Shown one piece after another: positions 62,605 through 64,000 of a stretch of DNA of 64,000 bases (within the stretch, counting starts at the first letter, position 1; every line of letters begins with the position of its first letter). The position numbers and the translations under genes are program-made. Below the pieces are notes generated by a model. That model was given only the letters and a program-made list of their open reading frames with translations, searched no databases and was not told where the DNA came from. The DNA lies in assembly GCA_029844215.1 (NCBI GenBank), contig CM056723.1:10128980-10192979 (forward strand), written 5' to 3'. This DNA comes from Przewalskia tangutica (lineage: Eukaryota > Streptophyta > Magnoliopsida > Solanales > Solanaceae).

Positions 62605-62983
62605 GGTGCATCCAGAGGCGAATCCAAGATTTCAAGAGGATAGATTACGGGAGGGAGTTGCTATAAGGTAATCTTTTTATTTTTTATGGACATATATAAA
62701 TTTTGAATCCCCAAGCATAAGACTAGAAGTTGGCTTAGTGGTTTAAGGGTTCAAAATTTACGGGTTCCAAGTTCAGATCCCAACCATGGGGATTCGAATC
62801 CTCGACCTTGAGATCTTAAGCTCAACGTCCAACCAGTTCTCCATAGGGTCTAGTTTAACCATGTGTTCCTTCAGTTAATATTAATTATATTTATAAGAAA
62901 TACACACATAATATACCGAGTTTAATCGAGGGACCATGGTTCACGTGACCATTTTTACATATAAATTCGCCCCTGGATGCATC
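62605..62983. mobile_element. hAT-type MITE
   Basis: The ends CAGAGGCGAATCC (62613) and, read inward from 62975, CAGGGGCGAATTTATA are inverted repeats. The flanks GGTGCATC (62605-62612) and GATGCATC (62976-62983) form an 8-bp duplication with one mismatch. The interior has tRNA-like GGCTTAGTGGTTTAAGGG and GGTTCCAAGTTCAGATCCC motifs, so a Pol III-promoter-bearing segment may have been picked up. It lies about 200 bp downstream of the DUF3339 stop. Confidence 0.75.
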
Positions 62984-63192
62984 ATTGTACACGATGGATG
63001 ATTAGAATCTGCAAATAGTTTTAATACTGTTGTTTGGAGTAATTGTTCTGCTTCAAGTACGAAGATGAAACATCAAACTTGTACTCGTATCCTTACCCCT
63101 AAACCCAATAAGGAGATTTAGGCCCTGTTTGGACATGATTGAAATCATGATATGAATTTTTTTAAGTTGAAGTTTTGTTTGTGTAACAGACT
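62984..63192. other. spacer between the hAT MITE and the right-edge retroelement
   Basis: No gene. GTAACAGACTTGGATGTCTGTTAC (63184-63207) is a palindrome-like sequence overlapping the LTR end. Confidence 0.4.
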
Positions 63193-64000
63193 TGGATGTC
63201 TGTTACGATGGAATCGCAGAGAATGAAGGAAAAGGGAAAGAGGGAGAGAGAGATAGGGAAGGAGATTGATTAATATTTCTGAATGAAAAACAAGGGTTTC
63301 GTTACATTGCCATATATATAGGCAGGGACTAAAGCTGTAAATACTAAACAGTACATAAATAAACTTAAGGGACTTAAAAGTTATAATATTAATTCTTAGT
63401 CACAATATACATTTGTGACATTCCACTCTCCTTGAAAATATGCTTGATGTTTCAGAATTCGGCAATCTCTGGAAACTCTTGAAACTGTGACTTAATGAAT
63501 TGATAATCTTCCCAAGTTGCTTCTTCAGGCCGCGGATCAACACAATGTACATAACTAGTTGTAGCACATGCAATTTCACCTTCGATGCGATTGGAGTTGT
63601 ACGTGTTTGACTTTAAGGACACACATTCTCCAAACTAAGTCTTCCGGACCTAGCGGCTGAGCTGGATGAGAATAAGGAAAATGCCTTGCATACTTAGCTA
63701 AGTTCGCTTGCATCTCTTTAATTTGGGCTGCACCAACATTTTTTTGAAATGACAAAAGCCATCCCGATTGCAAAGCATTACTAGAAGAGACAAACAGAGC
63801 AATCTTCCGATAATCAAGAACCCTTTCAAAAGGAAGCTCTAGTTCGTCACTGACTATGACAGGAATGCAGCCACTGACAATTGCATCAAACAATCTGGCT
63901 GATGATGGGGTGTCACCAGCTGGATGTAGGCAAAATATACTCTTGCGCATGCCACTTTGTGCTGCTGCTTTTCCTCCTTCTCCAGCAGTCTTGAATATCA
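63193..64000 (-). mobile_element. second gene-capturing chromovirus-type element (3' part)
   Basis: On minus, the 3' LTR runs 63422 to 63193 (TGTCACAAATGTATATTGTG ... CAGACATCCA) and is preceded by the purine tract AAGGAGAGTGGAA. The coding tail PEEATWEDYQFIKSQF...EIAEF (about 63450-63530) is the intact version of the chromodomain-type tail seen in the element at 35558-39673. LTR ends and tail show that the two elements are relatives. Upstream of the tail lies a GT47 glycosyltransferase fragment. The 5' LTR would lie outside the window. Confidence 0.82.
63613..64000 (-). pseudogene. captured GT47 (exostosin-family) glycosyltransferase fragment
   Basis: The minus frame from the window edge reads through KSIFCLHPAGDTPSSARLFD, AIVSGCIPVIVSDELELPFE, RVLDYRKIALFVSSSNALQS and HPAQPLGPEDLVWRM. 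This is the C-terminal nucleotide-sugar-binding half of plant exostosin-type GT47 enzymes (Golgi glycosyltransferases of cell-wall synthesis). It shows no intron. After VWRM it switches abruptly to retroelement sequence and loses the native C-terminus. It is in sense with the element. The 5' end lies beyond the window. Confidence 0.85.

Overview
This is nuclear DNA from a flowering plant, almost certainly a member of the Solanaceae. It is AT-rich, its genes are split by GT-AG introns, and it carries solanaceous-style repeats: RTE-LINE/TS-SINE 3' ends closing in GTTGTTGTTG, long Athila, Del-like and copia LTR elements, and hAT, PIF, MULE and pogo relatives. I cannot fix the species.

Layout. 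Kb 1-3.7 holds one short gene, a minus-strand copia solo LTR and a BAHD acyltransferase remnant. Kb 3.7-10.4 is mostly non-coding, with LINE-type retrosequence ends and a broken GONST3 nucleotide-sugar transporter gene. Kb 10.47-14.84 (minus) is an intact plastid-type nucleoside diphosphate kinase gene (NDPK2) with a deleted gypsy element in its last intron and an RTE fragment in its first. Kb 16.5-30.6 is one nested stack: a copia element (TSD GATTC) holds Athila-type sequence, which holds a Del-like solo LTR (TSD TTCAT), which holds a second, inverted copy of the same LTR (TSD CGCGG). Kb 31.7-33.8 is SEC61 gamma. Kb 35.56-39.67 is a chromovirus-type LTR retrotransposon (TSD TGCTC) whose interior has been replaced by pieces of at least five host mRNAs. 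Kb 40.7-49.8 (minus) is an intact 14-exon CBS/PB1-domain membrane protein gene whose first intron carries a pogo-like inverted dimer nested in an RTE LINE. Kb 50-58 is a field of non-autonomous TIR elements and minisatellites. Two DUF3339 micro-membrane-protein genes lie at 58.8 and 62.2 kb. The right edge is the 3' end of a second gene-capturing LTR element, here carrying a GT47 exostosin fragment.

The five unbroken genes that I could place in a family (NDPK2, SEC61 gamma, the CBS/PB1 gene and the two DUF3339 genes) are ordinary housekeeping or signalling loci with no evident joint pathway. The striking content is mobile. Two related retrotransposons have swapped their pol region for processed host-gene fragments joined in sense orientation. 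A GC-rich 15-mer is shared by three unrelated LTR families. Several element-in-element insertions can be ordered from their target-site duplications. Exon boundaries, TSDs and motifs were read by eye from the sequence. Family names come from remembered protein families, not from a search.
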